Below, piece by piece: positions 27,691-37,531 of a DNA stretch of 64,000 nt (positions are counted from its first letter, which is position 1; each line of letters starts with the position of its first letter). A program made the translations under genes and the position numbers. The notes beneath the pieces were generated by a model. That model was not told where the DNA came from and ran no database searches. It was given only the letters and a program-made list of their open reading frames with translations. The DNA is from Nitrosomonas stercoris (lineage in GTDB: Bacteria > Pseudomonadota > Gammaproteobacteria > Burkholderiales > Nitrosomonadaceae), in NCBI GenBank assembly GCA_006742785.1, contig AP019755.1:1860001-1924000 (forward strand), given 5' to 3'.

Positions 27691-28983
27691 TCAATGTGTC
27701 GAAGGTATCGTTTTATTTGGTTTTACATGCGCAAGTTTTTCATCCAGCAGTTCGATCCAGTGACGTACAGATAATGATGTGCCACTTTGCAGATGCATCT
27801 GGCAACCAATATTTGCAGTCGCAATTAATTCCGGATTTTCGGTGGTCAGCGCCGTGATTTTGTTATCTCGTAACTGACGTGAAAGTTTAGGTTGCAAAAT
27901 GGAGTAGGTGCCAGCAGAACCACAGCAAAGATGAGGATCAACCACTTTAGCTAAATGAAAGCCAGCTGCTTGCAAAATAGGTTCGATTTTCCCTGTCAAT
28001 TTCATGCCGTGCTGTAAAGTGCAAGGTGTGTGCAAAGCCAACTGGTATGATGATGCTGAATTGGCAGAAGTATTCGCTGCTTGTAACAGCGGAATTAACG
28101 TGGCTGTCTCGGCAGCAATGACTTCGCTGATATCTTTGGTCAAACTGGCAATGCGTGCTGCCTTCTCCGCATAAATCGGATCGTGTTGCAGTAAATAACC
28201 ATAATCTTTGACTGTGACGCCGCAACCACTGGCCGTGACAATAATTGCTTCCACTGGATTTTCCGATCGTGTGACGAATGGCCACCAAGCATCGATATTG
28301 CGACGCATTGCGTCCAGCCCTTCTTCTTGTGCACCAAGGTGATAAGCAAGCGCACCGCAGCAGCCAGCTTGTTCTGCACTTATAACAGTGATACCGAGCT
28401 TATCCAGCACTCGGGCGGTGGCATAGTTAGTATTTGGCGCCAAGCTCGGTTGAACACAGCCTTGCAGGATCAGCATCGAGCGTGTGTGCTGTTGGTTGGA
28501 GGGAGCGTTAGAGGTTGCTGGTTTGGGAGGGATGGTTCTTTTTAGGTGGCCAGGTAGTAGTGGTCGTCCTAATCGAGCGACTCCCATGAGGGTGTTAAAA
28601 AATGTGCGATTGGGCAGCAGCTTGCGTAACAGGTAGCGCTTAAAAGTAGCGTAAGGGGTACGTTGTGTTTTTTGCTCAATCATTCCACGCCCAATATCGA
28701 GCAAGCGTCCATATTGCACGCCGGAAGGGCAAGTAGTCTCACAGGCGCGGCAGGTTAGGCAACGATCCAGGTGCAATTGTGTTGTTTCAGTGACTTCCTG
28801 GCCTTCCAGCATTTGTTTCATCAGATAAATGCGTCCGCGTGGACTGTCCAGCTCATTGCCGAGTAGTTGGTAAGTGGGACAGGTAGCAAGGCAGAAACCG
28901 CAATGCACACAACTGCGCAAAATGGCATCTGCTTCTTGTCCTTCTGGTGTGTCTTTGATGAGATCGGTTAAATGGGTTTGCAT
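27691..28983 (-). CDS. glcF: Glycolate oxidase iron-sulfur subunit
   Basis: 430 aa. Two [4Fe-4S] motifs, C25/C28/C31/C35 and C75/C78/C81/C85, are followed by two CCG-type domains (CCGALAYHLG and CCGSAGTYSIL). It passes electrons from GlcD/GlcE, which oxidise glycolate to glyoxylate, to the quinone pool. Its start overlaps the glcE end by 16 bp. Last gene of the operon glxR-glcD-glcE-glcF. Confidence 0.96.
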   Translation of the reverse strand: MQTHLTDLIKDTPEGQEADAILRSCVHCGFCLATCPTYQLLGNELDSPRGRIYLMKQMLEGQEVTETTQLHLDRCLTCRACETTCPSGVQYGRLLDIGRGMIEQKTQRTPYATFKRYLLRKLLPNRTFFNTLMGVARLGRPLLPGHLKRTIPPKPATSNAPSNQQHTRSMLILQGCVQPSLAPNTNYATARVLDKLGITVISAEQAGCCGALAYHLGAQEEGLDAMRRNIDAWWPFVTRSENPVEAIIVTASGCGVTVKDYGYLLQHDPIYAEKAARIASLTKDISEVIAAETATLIPLLQAANTSANSASSYQLALHTPCTLQHGMKLTGKIEPILQAAGFHLAKVVDPHLCCGSAGTYSILQPKLSRQLRDNKITALTTENPELIATANIGCQMHLQSGTSLSVRHWIELLDEKLAHVKPNKTIPSTH

Positions 28984-30080
28984 GGCTGAATTTCAGGATA
29001 CAGGCGTTGTGGATTGAAGATGCCTAGTGGGTCAAATTGTTGTTTTAAGCGTTGGTGAATCTTTAGTAGAGCAGGGGAGAGTGGATGAAATGCAGAAACT
29101 GTAGTTTTATCACCATAAAATAGCGTTGCATGCCCGCCGGCATTGGCGGCTTGCTGGCGAATTATAGTTGCGTCAGTATCTTTGTCAGTAAGCAGCCAGC
29201 GTAATGCGCCTCCCCATTCGATTAATTGCTTACCTGGTAGTGATAGCGAAGGGGCAGTAGGCTGGATGGACAAACGCCATAACGATTGCTCAGCTGATTT
29301 TCCTTGCTGAAAAAATGAATAAGTATGGTCGCGGATTGATTCCCAGAAATCAGCACCATCAGCAATAATGTCGCCGCCCAGTCTGCTATGAGCAGTGCGT
29401 ACTGCGGATTCGGGCCCGGACACACGAATATAAAGCCGGCCGTCAAGAAAGCAGGTGGCAGAAACGGGTAATGGCTCTGCGGAACAGCGCCGCATGAAGT
29501 GAATGGCATCTGGTTGACTGGTTTGAATGCATAACGTGCGCTCGGTTTCAGGTCGGGGCAATACCTTGAGCGATACCTCCAGTAACACACCCAGTGTGCC
29601 CATTGCACCAACCATGAGGCGCGAAACATCGTAGCCAGCAACATTTTTCATAACTTGCCCACCGAAAGATAATATGCTTCCTTGTCCATCTAATAGTTGT
29701 ACACCTAAAACGTAATCGCGCACAGCACCAGCGTAGGCTCGTCTGGGGCCGGATAATCCGGCGGCAACGCAGCCCCCTAATGTGGTCGCTGTACTAAAAT
29801 AAGGTGGTTCAAAAGCAAGCATTTGGCCTTGTTCGTGTAACAACTTTTCCAGATCAGCCAAGGATGTGCCTGCGCGAGCAGTTACAACCAATTCACTTGG
29901 TTCATAATCAACAATGCCTTGCCAGTTGGTGGTATTAAGGATTGTATGTTGTGATGTTGCTGCTTGCGAATTACCGTAAAAATCCTTGCTGCCACCGCCG
30001 CGAATATACAATGGCCGTTTATGTTCAATGGCTTGGGTAACGGCTTGTAGTAAATAATCGGACGTGGCTTGCATTTGCAT
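28968..30080 (-). CDS. glcE: Glycolate oxidase FAD-binding subunit
   Basis: 370 aa, PCMH-type FAD domain protein. IRGGGSKDFYG (26-36), ATTLGGCVAAGLSGPRRAYAGAVRD and the GGQVMKNVAGYDVSRL segment are family landmarks. It is shorter than GlcD, as usual. It overlaps glcF and follows glcD by three bp. Confidence 0.96.
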   Translation of the reverse strand: MQMQATSDYLLQAVTQAIEHKRPLYIRGGGSKDFYGNSQAATSQHTILNTTNWQGIVDYEPSELVVTARAGTSLADLEKLLHEQGQMLAFEPPYFSTATTLGGCVAAGLSGPRRAYAGAVRDYVLGVQLLDGQGSILSFGGQVMKNVAGYDVSRLMVGAMGTLGVLLEVSLKVLPRPETERTLCIQTSQPDAIHFMRRCSAEPLPVSATCFLDGRLYIRVSGPESAVRTAHSRLGGDIIADGADFWESIRDHTYSFFQQGKSAEQSLWRLSIQPTAPSLSLPGKQLIEWGGALRWLLTDKDTDATIIRQQAANAGGHATLFYGDKTTVSAFHPLSPALLKIHQRLKQQFDPLGIFNPQRLYPEIQPCKPI

Positions 30081-30083
30081 AAA

Positions 30084-31538
30084 TCAGAACCTTGGTATAT
30101 CTGGGAATTTTTCGGTACCTTGATGAACATGCATAGCACCAAATTCAGCGCAGCGGTGTAATTCGGGAATGGCTTTGCCAGGATTCAGCAGTGCCTGTGG
30201 ATCAAAAGCTGCCTTGACTGCATGAAATAAATTGCGTTCGGCATCATTAAACTGCAAGCACATTTGATTGAGTTTTTCGATGCCTACGCCGTGTTCACCG
30301 GTTACTGATCCGCCGAATTCAATACAAATCTCTAGAATACGCGCACCAAATGCCTCCGCTTTTTCCAGTTCTCCCGGCTGAGTAGCATCATATAGAATCA
30401 GCGGATGCAGATTGCCATCTCCTGCATGAAATACGTTCATACAGCGTAGATTATATTTCTCCGAGAGTTGTTCAATTTGCTCTAGCACGCGCGCCAGGTG
30501 TTTACGCGGAATAGTGCCATCCATGCAATAGTAGTCTGGTGAAACCCGACCCGCTGCCGGAAAAGCTGCCTTACGCCCAGCCCAGAAAAGCTGCCGTTCG
30601 GCTTCATCACGTGCCACGCGAATGCGAATAGCACCGCTGGCCCGTAAAATAGCTTGAATTTGTTCGATTTCGCTGGCGACTTCTTCTGCCATGCCGTCGG
30701 ATTCACACAACAGAATGGCGGCGCCTTCCAGGTCATAGCCGGCGTGGACGAAATCCTCGACTGCATGAATAGTCAGTTTGTCCATCATTTCCATCCCGGC
30801 AGGAATAATTCCCGCTTGAATAACATTGGCTACCGCCTCACCAGCCAGACTAATTTCATTGAATACGGCCATAACCAACTGCACCGTTTCTGGCTTAGGG
30901 AGTAATTTAACCGTGATTTCAGTGATAATGCCGAGCATGCCTTCACTGCCAGTCATTAGAGCTAGCAGATCAAAACCGGGGCTATCAAACGCTTCCGAGC
31001 CAATTTCCAGTAATTCACCTTCAATTGTCAGCACGCGCAAGCGCAAAATATTGTGTACGGTAAGGCCATATTTCAGGCAATGTACGCCGCCAGAGTTTTC
31101 TGCCACATTGCCGCCAATACTGCAGGCAATTTGAGAGGAAGGATCAGGAGCGTAATACATACCGTAAGGTGCAGCTGCTTCACTAATTGCTAAGTTGCGT
31201 ACGCCCGGCTGAACGCGTGCTGTGCAGGCAAGTGGATCAATTTCCAGAATGCGATTGAGCTTGGCTAATGATAGCAATACCCCTTCCGCATGCGGTTGCG
31301 CACCCCCTGAAAGACCGGTGCCGGAGCCGCGTGCTACAACCGGTACTTGCTCAGCATGACAAATTTGCAGAATCTTGATGATTTCCGCTTCAGTGCGTGG
31401 CAACACAACCAGCATTGGTAATTGTCGGTAAGCAGAGAGCGCGTCACATTCGTATGGTCGCAATTCTTCTGTTTCGTACAATACTGCTTCTTCAGGCAAA
31501 AATTGCAAAAAAGCGGCAATTAATTGTTTACGCTTCAT
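30084..31538 (-). CDS. glcD: Glycolate oxidase FAD-linked subunit
   Basis: 484 aa, catalytic FAD subunit. The FAD-binding PVVARGSGTGLSGGA near residue 70, SIGGNVAENSGGVHCLKYG and the C-terminal VFHAGDGNLHPLILYD and GSVTGEHGVGIEK motifs are clear. It overlaps the glxR stop by 11 bp, so the genes are translationally coupled. In an autotroph it would recycle 2-phosphoglycolate-derived glycolate made by RubisCO oxygenation. Confidence 0.97.
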   Translation of the reverse strand: MKRKQLIAAFLQFLPEEAVLYETEELRPYECDALSAYRQLPMLVVLPRTEAEIIKILQICHAEQVPVVARGSGTGLSGGAQPHAEGVLLSLAKLNRILEIDPLACTARVQPGVRNLAISEAAAPYGMYYAPDPSSQIACSIGGNVAENSGGVHCLKYGLTVHNILRLRVLTIEGELLEIGSEAFDSPGFDLLALMTGSEGMLGIITEITVKLLPKPETVQLVMAVFNEISLAGEAVANVIQAGIIPAGMEMMDKLTIHAVEDFVHAGYDLEGAAILLCESDGMAEEVASEIEQIQAILRASGAIRIRVARDEAERQLFWAGRKAAFPAAGRVSPDYYCMDGTIPRKHLARVLEQIEQLSEKYNLRCMNVFHAGDGNLHPLILYDATQPGELEKAEAFGARILEICIEFGGSVTGEHGVGIEKLNQMCLQFNDAERNLFHAVKAAFDPQALLNPGKAIPELHRCAEFGAMHVHQGTEKFPDIPRF

Positions 31539-32448
31539 AAACAGGAGTCACCTCAGAACGAACGGTGTGATTGGCTAGTTTTTCGAGAATGCATACGATG
31601 GCCGAGCTATCCAATTGGCTGTCTGCTTGTGCAACACAGGCTTTGTAGAGTGATTGCGTCAGCGCCGTGCCCGGCAAGCTCACTCCTAATTCTGTGGCGC
31701 AATCCAGTGCAATCCCTAAGTCTTTCATATGTAAATCAATGCGAAAACCGGGTGTAAAAGTATGATCAATCATGCGTTTGCCGTGTACTTCCAGAATACG
31801 AGAAGCGGCAAATCCACCCAGTAGCGCTTGTCTAACTTTGTTTGGATCAGCTCCCGCTTTGGAGACAAACACCAATGCTTCGGCCACTGCCTCCAGTGTC
31901 AAGGCGGCAATGATTTGGTTGGCTGCCTTGCAAGTTTGACCAGTGCCCGGTTCACCAATATGAGTAATGGTTTTTCCCATGAGTGACAAAATAGGCTGGA
32001 TAGTGCCAAATACTGCTTCAGTAGCGCCCACCATAATAGTCAAAGTAGCGTTTTGTGCACCAATATCACCACCGGATACCGGTGCATCGGCGTAATCGTG
32101 CCCTAATTGATTTATTTGTGTGACGAAATCTCGGGTTTTGATCGGTGAAATGGTACTCATATCGATAATGATCTGCGGCCGGGCGGAATCAGTAGCTAGA
32201 CCTTGCGCGACTCCATTGTCAGCAAACAGCACTTTCTCTACATCTGGCGTATCTGGCAGCATCAAGATAATAATATCTGCTTGTTCAGCAACCGCTTTGG
32301 GGGTAGCGCAGGCTGTTCCGCCTAAAGCGGTTAATTCATCGGGGACACCGCTGCGAGAATATAAATAGGTGGGATAGTTACCTTGAATGAGGTGGCGTGC
32401 CATGGGCTTCCCCATAATGCCCAGACCAATAAAACCAATGTTTTTCAT
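31528..32448 (-). CDS. glxR: Tartronate semialdehyde reductase
   Basis: 306 aa, beta-hydroxyacid dehydrogenase. NAD-binding GFIGLGIMGKPMARHL is at residues 5-20, the substrate-binding DAPVSGGDIGA and the catalytic lysine segment GQTCKAANQII are intact. It reduces tartronate semialdehyde to glycerate, the step after glyoxylate carboligase. Heading the glycolate operon, it points to the glycerate pathway of glyoxylate use. No glyoxylate carboligase is in the window. Confidence 0.92.
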   Translation of the reverse strand: MKNIGFIGLGIMGKPMARHLIQGNYPTYLYSRSGVPDELTALGGTACATPKAVAEQADIIILMLPDTPDVEKVLFADNGVAQGLATDSARPQIIIDMSTISPIKTRDFVTQINQLGHDYADAPVSGGDIGAQNATLTIMVGATEAVFGTIQPILSLMGKTITHIGEPGTGQTCKAANQIIAALTLEAVAEALVFVSKAGADPNKVRQALLGGFAASRILEVHGKRMIDHTFTPGFRIDLHMKDLGIALDCATELGVSLPGTALTQSLYKACVAQADSQLDSSAIVCILEKLANHTVRSEVTPVYEA

Positions 32449-32598
32449 GTTGTGTATTGTGATGGTAAGAACGAGCCGTTATCTGTGATGCAGCTATTTA
32501 TTTGTTACTGTGCAATAAGTATTGGCTTGTAGTATAACAGCCCGTGTTTTATGGATTAATGTTATCTGTATAAATTACACGTTTTTTAAGGTATCTGT

Positions 32599-33609
32599 AT
32601 GAAAGTATTTGTGACAGGTGGGGCAGGGTATATAGGCTCGCATACCTGTGTGGAGTTGTTAACCGCTGGGCACGATGTAGTTGTGCTTGACAATTTTTGT
32701 AACAGCCATCCAGAAGCATTATGCCGGGTGGAAAAGATTACTGGTAAAAGGATTACTGTCGTCAAGGAGGATATTCGCAACCAAGCAGCGCTTGAAGCAG
32801 CACTGCAAGAGCATGGTTGTGAGGCAGTCATTCATTTTGCTGGACTCAAGGCAGTGGGCGAATCTGTCGCCAAACCACTGCAATATTATGATAACAATGT
32901 GGTGGGGACGTTACGTTTGTTGGCAGCCATGCAAAATTGTGGGGTAGAGACACTGGTGTTTAGCTCATCGGCAACAGTGTATGGCGAACCGCAATATTTA
33001 CCCTTGACGGAAGATCATCCACTGTCTGCCACTAATCCCTACGGTCGCAGCAAGCTGATGATTGAAGATATACTGCGTGATTTATATCAGGCCAAGCCCC
33101 AATTTCGTATTGCTATCCTGCGCTATTTTAATCCAGTCGGTGCGCATGACAGTGGCTTGATCGGCGAAGATCCGCAAGGAATTCCCAATAATTTGATGCC
33201 GTATGTGGCGCAAGTGGCCGTAGGGCGGCGTGCCCATCTGAATGTATGGGGTGGTGATTATCCAACCCATGATGGCACGGGTGTACGAGATTATATCCAT
33301 GTAGTTGATCTGGCATTAGGGCATCTCAGCGCACTGGATTATTTGGCTTCTGGCCCACAGTGCGTTGCGGTGAACCTCGGAACAGGAACAGGTTACAGTG
33401 TGTTGGACGTGGTCAAAGCTTTTGAACAAGCCAGCCAAAAGCAAGTGGCTTATCAGTTGGCTGACAGACGTCCAGGTGACGTGGCAACTTGCTATGCAAA
33501 TCCGGTGCTGGCTGAAAAGATACTAGGCTGGAAAGCACAGCGTGATTTGGCAGCAATGTGCCGTGACCACTGGCGCTGGCAACAGCAAAATCCAGAAGGA
33601 TTTGTTTAA
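32599..33609 (+). CDS. galE: UDP-glucose 4-epimerase
   Basis: 336 aa, extended short-chain dehydrogenase family. NAD-binding GGAGYIGSHT is at 7-16, the catalytic SSSATVYG and YGRSK are near 122 and 147. It interconverts UDP-glucose and UDP-galactose for surface polysaccharides. The ATG at 32599 has AAGG seven bases upstream. It is divergent from glxR across a 150-bp gap. Confidence 0.97.
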   Translation: MKVFVTGGAGYIGSHTCVELLTAGHDVVVLDNFCNSHPEALCRVEKITGKRITVVKEDIRNQAALEAALQEHGCEAVIHFAGLKAVGESVAKPLQYYDNNVVGTLRLLAAMQNCGVETLVFSSSATVYGEPQYLPLTEDHPLSATNPYGRSKLMIEDILRDLYQAKPQFRIAILRYFNPVGAHDSGLIGEDPQGIPNNLMPYVAQVAVGRRAHLNVWGGDYPTHDGTGVRDYIHVVDLALGHLSALDYLASGPQCVAVNLGTGTGYSVLDVVKAFEQASQKQVAYQLADRRPGDVATCYANPVLAEKILGWKAQRDLAAMCRDHWRWQQQNPEGFV

Positions 33610-33721
33610 TCTGTTCGCAATTGAGTTGCTCTTTGATCTTCTCCTAGAGATCAAGGATAAAGTAGCTAACAGCTTGCTGCGCACGCTAGGATTTGTCTGG
33701 TGCTGGGGGTCATGGCGCAAC

Positions 33722-33754
33722 AAAAAACCCCTTGTGCGAGTGTCACAAGGGGTT
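33722..33754 (-). terminator. Rho-independent terminator of the copper oxidase operon
   Basis: On the minus strand an 11-bp perfect stem, AACCCCTTGTG and CACAAGGGGTT, with a seven-base loop, is followed by a T-run. It lies 25 bp after the cupredoxin stop codon. Plus-strand transcription from galE would lack the T-run. Confidence 0.85.
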
Positions 33755-33778
33755 AAATAGTTTTAGCAAGCTACTTGG

Positions 33779-34807
33779 TTAGTTTTGCTCTTGTTCTTTA
33801 TTTTTTTCAGTATTTTTTCTGCCAGGAAACAGTTTCCTGAAGAGTGGGATGCTGAATAATCCGATCAAAGTACCTAGTAAAATCATGAGGGAATTTTGCG
33901 TACTACTCTTGGAAAGAGATGTCGTGATTTCTCTTACCACCTCATTTTTTTCCGTTTTGTTTTCGTCGGTGCTTATTTGTGGCAAATCCTCTGCTTCATA
34001 AACATCGACAATGTTGTAAGGTGTTAAACCGGGAATACTGGGTATATCCTGTTTTCCCTTGCCAATTACAAGCTGGGCTTTCATCCCTTTTTCCATATGC
34101 TGTGCGATATCGCAATGCACCAGCAAAGTATCATCTGATCCCGGTACGATAATGGTGCCGGAGACAGTTTTGGGTCCTGTCACTTCCAGATGGAACATAC
34201 CAAATTGATACAGATATCTAGGTAAACCGTGCATCATGAATTGATGGCGAATATTATCTTCATTGGAGAAATGAAAGGTCACTTTTGAGCAAGGTTTGAC
34301 ATGCCATTGTTGCTGATCAAAGGCAAACACGGTGCCTGGGAATCTTTCTGCATATTTTCTGCCGGCACGAACAGTAATTTCCACTTCCTCAGAAATAGCC
34401 TGGCAGCCACTGGGTAGCTTATCCAGATTCTGCCCCATGATCATGGTGCCTTCGTGATCCATGATATGGCCATCTTCCATGTGGTGGTGGTGATGCATGT
34501 CGCCATGATCAGCACCACCAGCTTGATGGCTATGCTCGCTATGGCCCGAGTGATCATGCTGGTGTGATGTAGAGTCGATACTGTGATCTTCGTGGACATG
34601 ATCACTTACATGCTGCTCTTCCTGATGTGATTCTGCATCAATACCATGTTCTTCATGAGCATGTTCGTGCTCGCTATGTTGCGCGTGTTCCTCATGCTGT
34701 TCGTGACCTTCATGTCCCTCGTGCTGATCATGCTGTTGTGCAGAAGCATCCAAATAGAATGGCAGTGTGGCAGCCAGCAGAACAATAATCTTAAATTTTG
34801 CTTTCAT
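33779..34807 (-). CDS. Histidine-rich cupredoxin, membrane anchored
   Basis: 342 aa. A signal peptide is followed by a very His-rich stretch (about 24-120, many HxxH and HEH units) that may bind several copper ions. A cupredoxin domain (about 140-255) follows with VHCDIAQHMEKGM, giving the Cys, His and Met of a type 1 site, and an upstream His near NIRHQFMMHG. One transmembrane helix lies near the C-terminus. Its ATG overlaps the multicopper oxidase stop by one base (TAATG), so they are coupled. Probably delivers copper or electrons to the oxidase; function is inferred. Confidence 0.8.
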   Translation of the reverse strand: MKAKFKIIVLLAATLPFYLDASAQQHDQHEGHEGHEQHEEHAQHSEHEHAHEEHGIDAESHQEEQHVSDHVHEDHSIDSTSHQHDHSGHSEHSHQAGGADHGDMHHHHHMEDGHIMDHEGTMIMGQNLDKLPSGCQAISEEVEITVRAGRKYAERFPGTVFAFDQQQWHVKPCSKVTFHFSNEDNIRHQFMMHGLPRYLYQFGMFHLEVTGPKTVSGTIIVPGSDDTLLVHCDIAQHMEKGMKAQLVIGKGKQDIPSIPGLTPYNIVDVYEAEDLPQISTDENKTEKNEVVREITTSLSKSSTQNSLMILLGTLIGLFSIPLFRKLFPGRKNTEKNKEQEQN

Positions 34808-36519
34808 TACGCTTCACCCCCTTTCTTGCCTCTGATTTTTGAAATTGCTACTACAGCGCATTGCTTGATCTGGTTGCGTCTGGCAGTAACTACATACATA
34901 AGCAATCCAAGGAGCAAACCTCCCAGTACGTAGAGCAGGGAATTACGTGTAGCAGTATCGAGGCTGATTAATCTGCTGTCAGCTGCACCAAAAGTTGCAG
35001 CTTCATCCAGGTTTTGCCAGATGGGTACTTTTCTTTCCCAGAATTCCTTGGTGAAGTAGTTGTCAAGACTAACGCCAAAATGGCTGGAGTTTGGTAGTCC
35101 GTTTTCACCTAGATAAGAGGTGAAAACAATAGAACTCATGCTGCCGCCCTCAGCCATGCCGTTGGTAGTGATACCTTTTTCACGATGATCATGGATTAAC
35201 CAGTCACCTTCACCAGTATTATGTAAACCGTCGTCGATAGTTTTTATTTCCAGATCCAGGCGCTGTGCTGGGGCAAGATCAAATACATCTCGCCTGATTT
35301 GTGCTAGTGGATTGTGTTCTATCCCATCGTAGTGTGTGATTTTGGCAGTATGGCCGTGCGTGTGCACCGCGATGGATTCACTGCCGCTATTGAGCAGGCG
35401 TAGCTTGATTTTTTCGTCAGGTTCGACAATGACCAACGATTCCCTGAGCGTATAAGGAAATGATGTACCATTGAGCGTGAAATAATCCTCGGTTGAATTG
35501 TTGATTTCATAGCGTCGATTCATATCACGAGCGATCAGACGCGGATCGTTATACTGCTTGATGATGTCGCCCAGTTCTTTATCCATGGAGTGGTAATGCA
35601 GATCATATTCTTGATCATATCCCTGCTCTTTGATGGCTTCTGATCGATGGCGCACTTTGCCACCCCCGACGTTCAGGGTTTGCAACCAGTTGTTGGGTTT
35701 GTTTTCCTCAACAATGATGATGCCTCCTAACCCCATTGATAAATGAGTGTGTGTCTGGACGTGGCAATGATAAAACATGGTTCCTGGGTGACGAGCCTGG
35801 AATTGATATACTCTGCGTTCACCAGGCATCAATTCCATTTCACTGGTTTGTGGCACGCCATCGTTACCGTTCATTTCGTGATGGAATGGATGATCGACAC
35901 CATGTAAATGAATGCTGTGTGGGAAGTAGTGCGTATTCTCCAGCACAATTTGTACGATATCTCCCTGTTCCACACGAATAACCGGTGAGGGAAGTCTAAT
36001 TAATGAGTTAGCACGTACGCTTTCAAAATTTTCAGTTGACATGCCACTGGTTTTGGGGGCAAAAACCCAAGCTCCAGGTTGTACGCCGGGCGCTATATCA
36101 AAAGTAGGAACCAGACCAGGGAAATCAGGTGATTTTCCATTCAGTTCCATAATTTCCAGTTTAATAATGATACGATCAGGATCACCGTCACCATCCAGAT
36201 CATCGGTTTTAATGATGGCATCCGGAGAAAGATGGGTTTTCATCAATGTATCCATGGAAATGTTGTTAGTTCCTTTGACAGCCGCTGCGATCCAGGCCGG
36301 ATTATCCGGGCTACAGCTTGGATCAGCCTCAATTTCTACGCCATCAATAACTTGGGCATCTCGCCAGGCTGGTGGAATTTTAGGATCACAAGGTGGTTCA
36401 GAGGTGAGTGCTGCCGGATCAACTTTAATGGTTTTAGGTAGTTTCAAGGACGCATAAACACTACCAGAAGCACACGCTAAATAAGCGATCGCTATAATTG
36501 TGCGAATAAAATTAGACAT
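34807..36519 (-). CDS. Membrane-anchored two-domain multicopper oxidase
   Basis: 570 aa. Signal peptide, an unusual N-terminal section with a DLDGDGDPD calcium-like loop, then copper motifs HSIHLHG (201-207) and YHCHVQTHTHLSM (250-262) in the first cupredoxin domain, and HTHGH and IHDH in the second. The type 1 Cys and Met are in domain 1 only, so this resembles two-domain oxidases, which work as trimers. A transmembrane helix ends the protein. Substrate is unknown; phenols, Cu(I) or NO-related chemistry are possibilities. Confidence 0.85.
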   Translation of the reverse strand: MSNFIRTIIAIAYLACASGSVYASLKLPKTIKVDPAALTSEPPCDPKIPPAWRDAQVIDGVEIEADPSCSPDNPAWIAAAVKGTNNISMDTLMKTHLSPDAIIKTDDLDGDGDPDRIIIKLEIMELNGKSPDFPGLVPTFDIAPGVQPGAWVFAPKTSGMSTENFESVRANSLIRLPSPVIRVEQGDIVQIVLENTHYFPHSIHLHGVDHPFHHEMNGNDGVPQTSEMELMPGERRVYQFQARHPGTMFYHCHVQTHTHLSMGLGGIIIVEENKPNNWLQTLNVGGGKVRHRSEAIKEQGYDQEYDLHYHSMDKELGDIIKQYNDPRLIARDMNRRYEINNSTEDYFTLNGTSFPYTLRESLVIVEPDEKIKLRLLNSGSESIAVHTHGHTAKITHYDGIEHNPLAQIRRDVFDLAPAQRLDLEIKTIDDGLHNTGEGDWLIHDHREKGITTNGMAEGGSMSSIVFTSYLGENGLPNSSHFGVSLDNYFTKEFWERKVPIWQNLDEAATFGAADSRLISLDTATRNSLLYVLGGLLLGLLMYVVTARRNQIKQCAVVAISKIRGKKGGEA

Positions 36520-37084
36520 GTCTCTCTCAATCTATCCTTAATGGAATTTAATAAAAAGGTGCCCCTACTTACCTTACGTCGGTATTTATTGTGTGGTGTA
36601 ACCACAGTAATTTTGAGTTTTTACTTTCTGACGTTGGTGATAGCGATTTCAATCGAAGTTGTATTTTACACAACGGGTTATGATTCGCTGAGCATTCCCA
36701 ATACTATATTTCGAGCAAGTTAAGTCGTGTTGTGCAGAATACCCTTATTCAAGCAATATTTCTACTTGCCTCATTGTATAGCACACAATTTTTTTTGTAT
36801 TGCTACATTTTTATGCTAAACAGATGGTGATTCTGATGAAACTATTTGATTTTTAAGGATTAATTTTTTCACTATAAAATAGACAATCTGTTTAGAATAA
36901 AGTTTGTTCGTAGTGGTAACAGGCGAACTCAACGTTAATCGTGACTATAAACAGTACTGTCAGTAGGGTCAATAATACAGTAACTGGAATAACTACAAGA
37001 AACTGATTGCCAATTGATTGCGCTGTAGATAAAAACTGGTGGAAAATTCAAGGCTAGCTGTGATAAAGATATATGGATAAATAA
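36520..37084. other. 565-bp region without a convincing gene
   Basis: Holds the promoter of the copper oxidase operon on the minus strand. A 60-codon hydrophobic frame at 36541-36723 lacks a ribosome site and is not called. A 10-bp inverted repeat (36816-36825 with 36886-36895) has a 60-bp spacer and could be chance. Confidence 0.55.
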
Positions 37085-37456
37085 ATGGCGAAATTATTAT
37101 TCAAACTGAGGAATGTGCCAGATGATGAGGCTGAAGAGGTGCGCTTGTTGCTAAGTGAGCATCAGATTGATTTTTATGAAACCACAGCGGGCAACTGGGG
37201 TGTTTCCATGCCGGCGTTATGGGTGCGTGAAGATACACAATTTCAGCGTGCACGCACATTGTTGGATACATATCAAAGTGAACGCAGCGCACGCGTGCGA
37301 GCGGAATATGCACGTCTTAAACGAGAAGGGAAACATAAAACGATAATGGATAGTTTTCGTGAGAACCCGGCTCTGTTTATTGCTTACCTCTTTATAGTGT
37401 ATGCGCTACTGTATCTTCCGTTTAAATTTATCGCAGAACTTAGTCAATCATCATGA
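37085..37456 (+). CDS. DUF6164 family small membrane protein
   Basis: 123 aa. The N-terminal half (FKLRNVPDDEAEEVRLLL, IDFYETTAGNWGVSMPALWV) is typical of a widespread proteobacterial family, here recalled as DUF6164, of unknown function. A charged linker and one C-terminal transmembrane helix (about 97-116) follow. It is upstream of lnt with a 75-bp gap. Confidence 0.75.
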   Translation: MAKLLFKLRNVPDDEAEEVRLLLSEHQIDFYETTAGNWGVSMPALWVREDTQFQRARTLLDTYQSERSARVRAEYARLKREGKHKTIMDSFRENPALFIAYLFIVYALLYLPFKFIAELSQSS

Positions 37457-37531
37457 AATTTACGAAATTAAGTACTGGTTGCGTGATACTGATCTCGTTC
37501 TTATTCTTTTCCTATTTTAAGAATTAATACC

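Noticed and set aside
34460..34760. Short repeated units that look like a repeat array
   Set aside because: They are His/Glu codon repeats (CAT, CAC, GAA) inside the His-rich part of the cupredoxin gene, not CRISPR or intergenic repeats.
36541..36723. 60-codon hydrophobic open frame upstream of the copper operon
   Set aside because: No Shine-Dalgarno sequence, and it overlaps the promoter region of the divergent operon; AT-rich DNA readily gives such frames.
36816..36895. CTAAACAGAT ... ATCTGTTTAG inverted repeat
   Set aside because: The 60-bp spacer and single occurrence make it compatible with chance.
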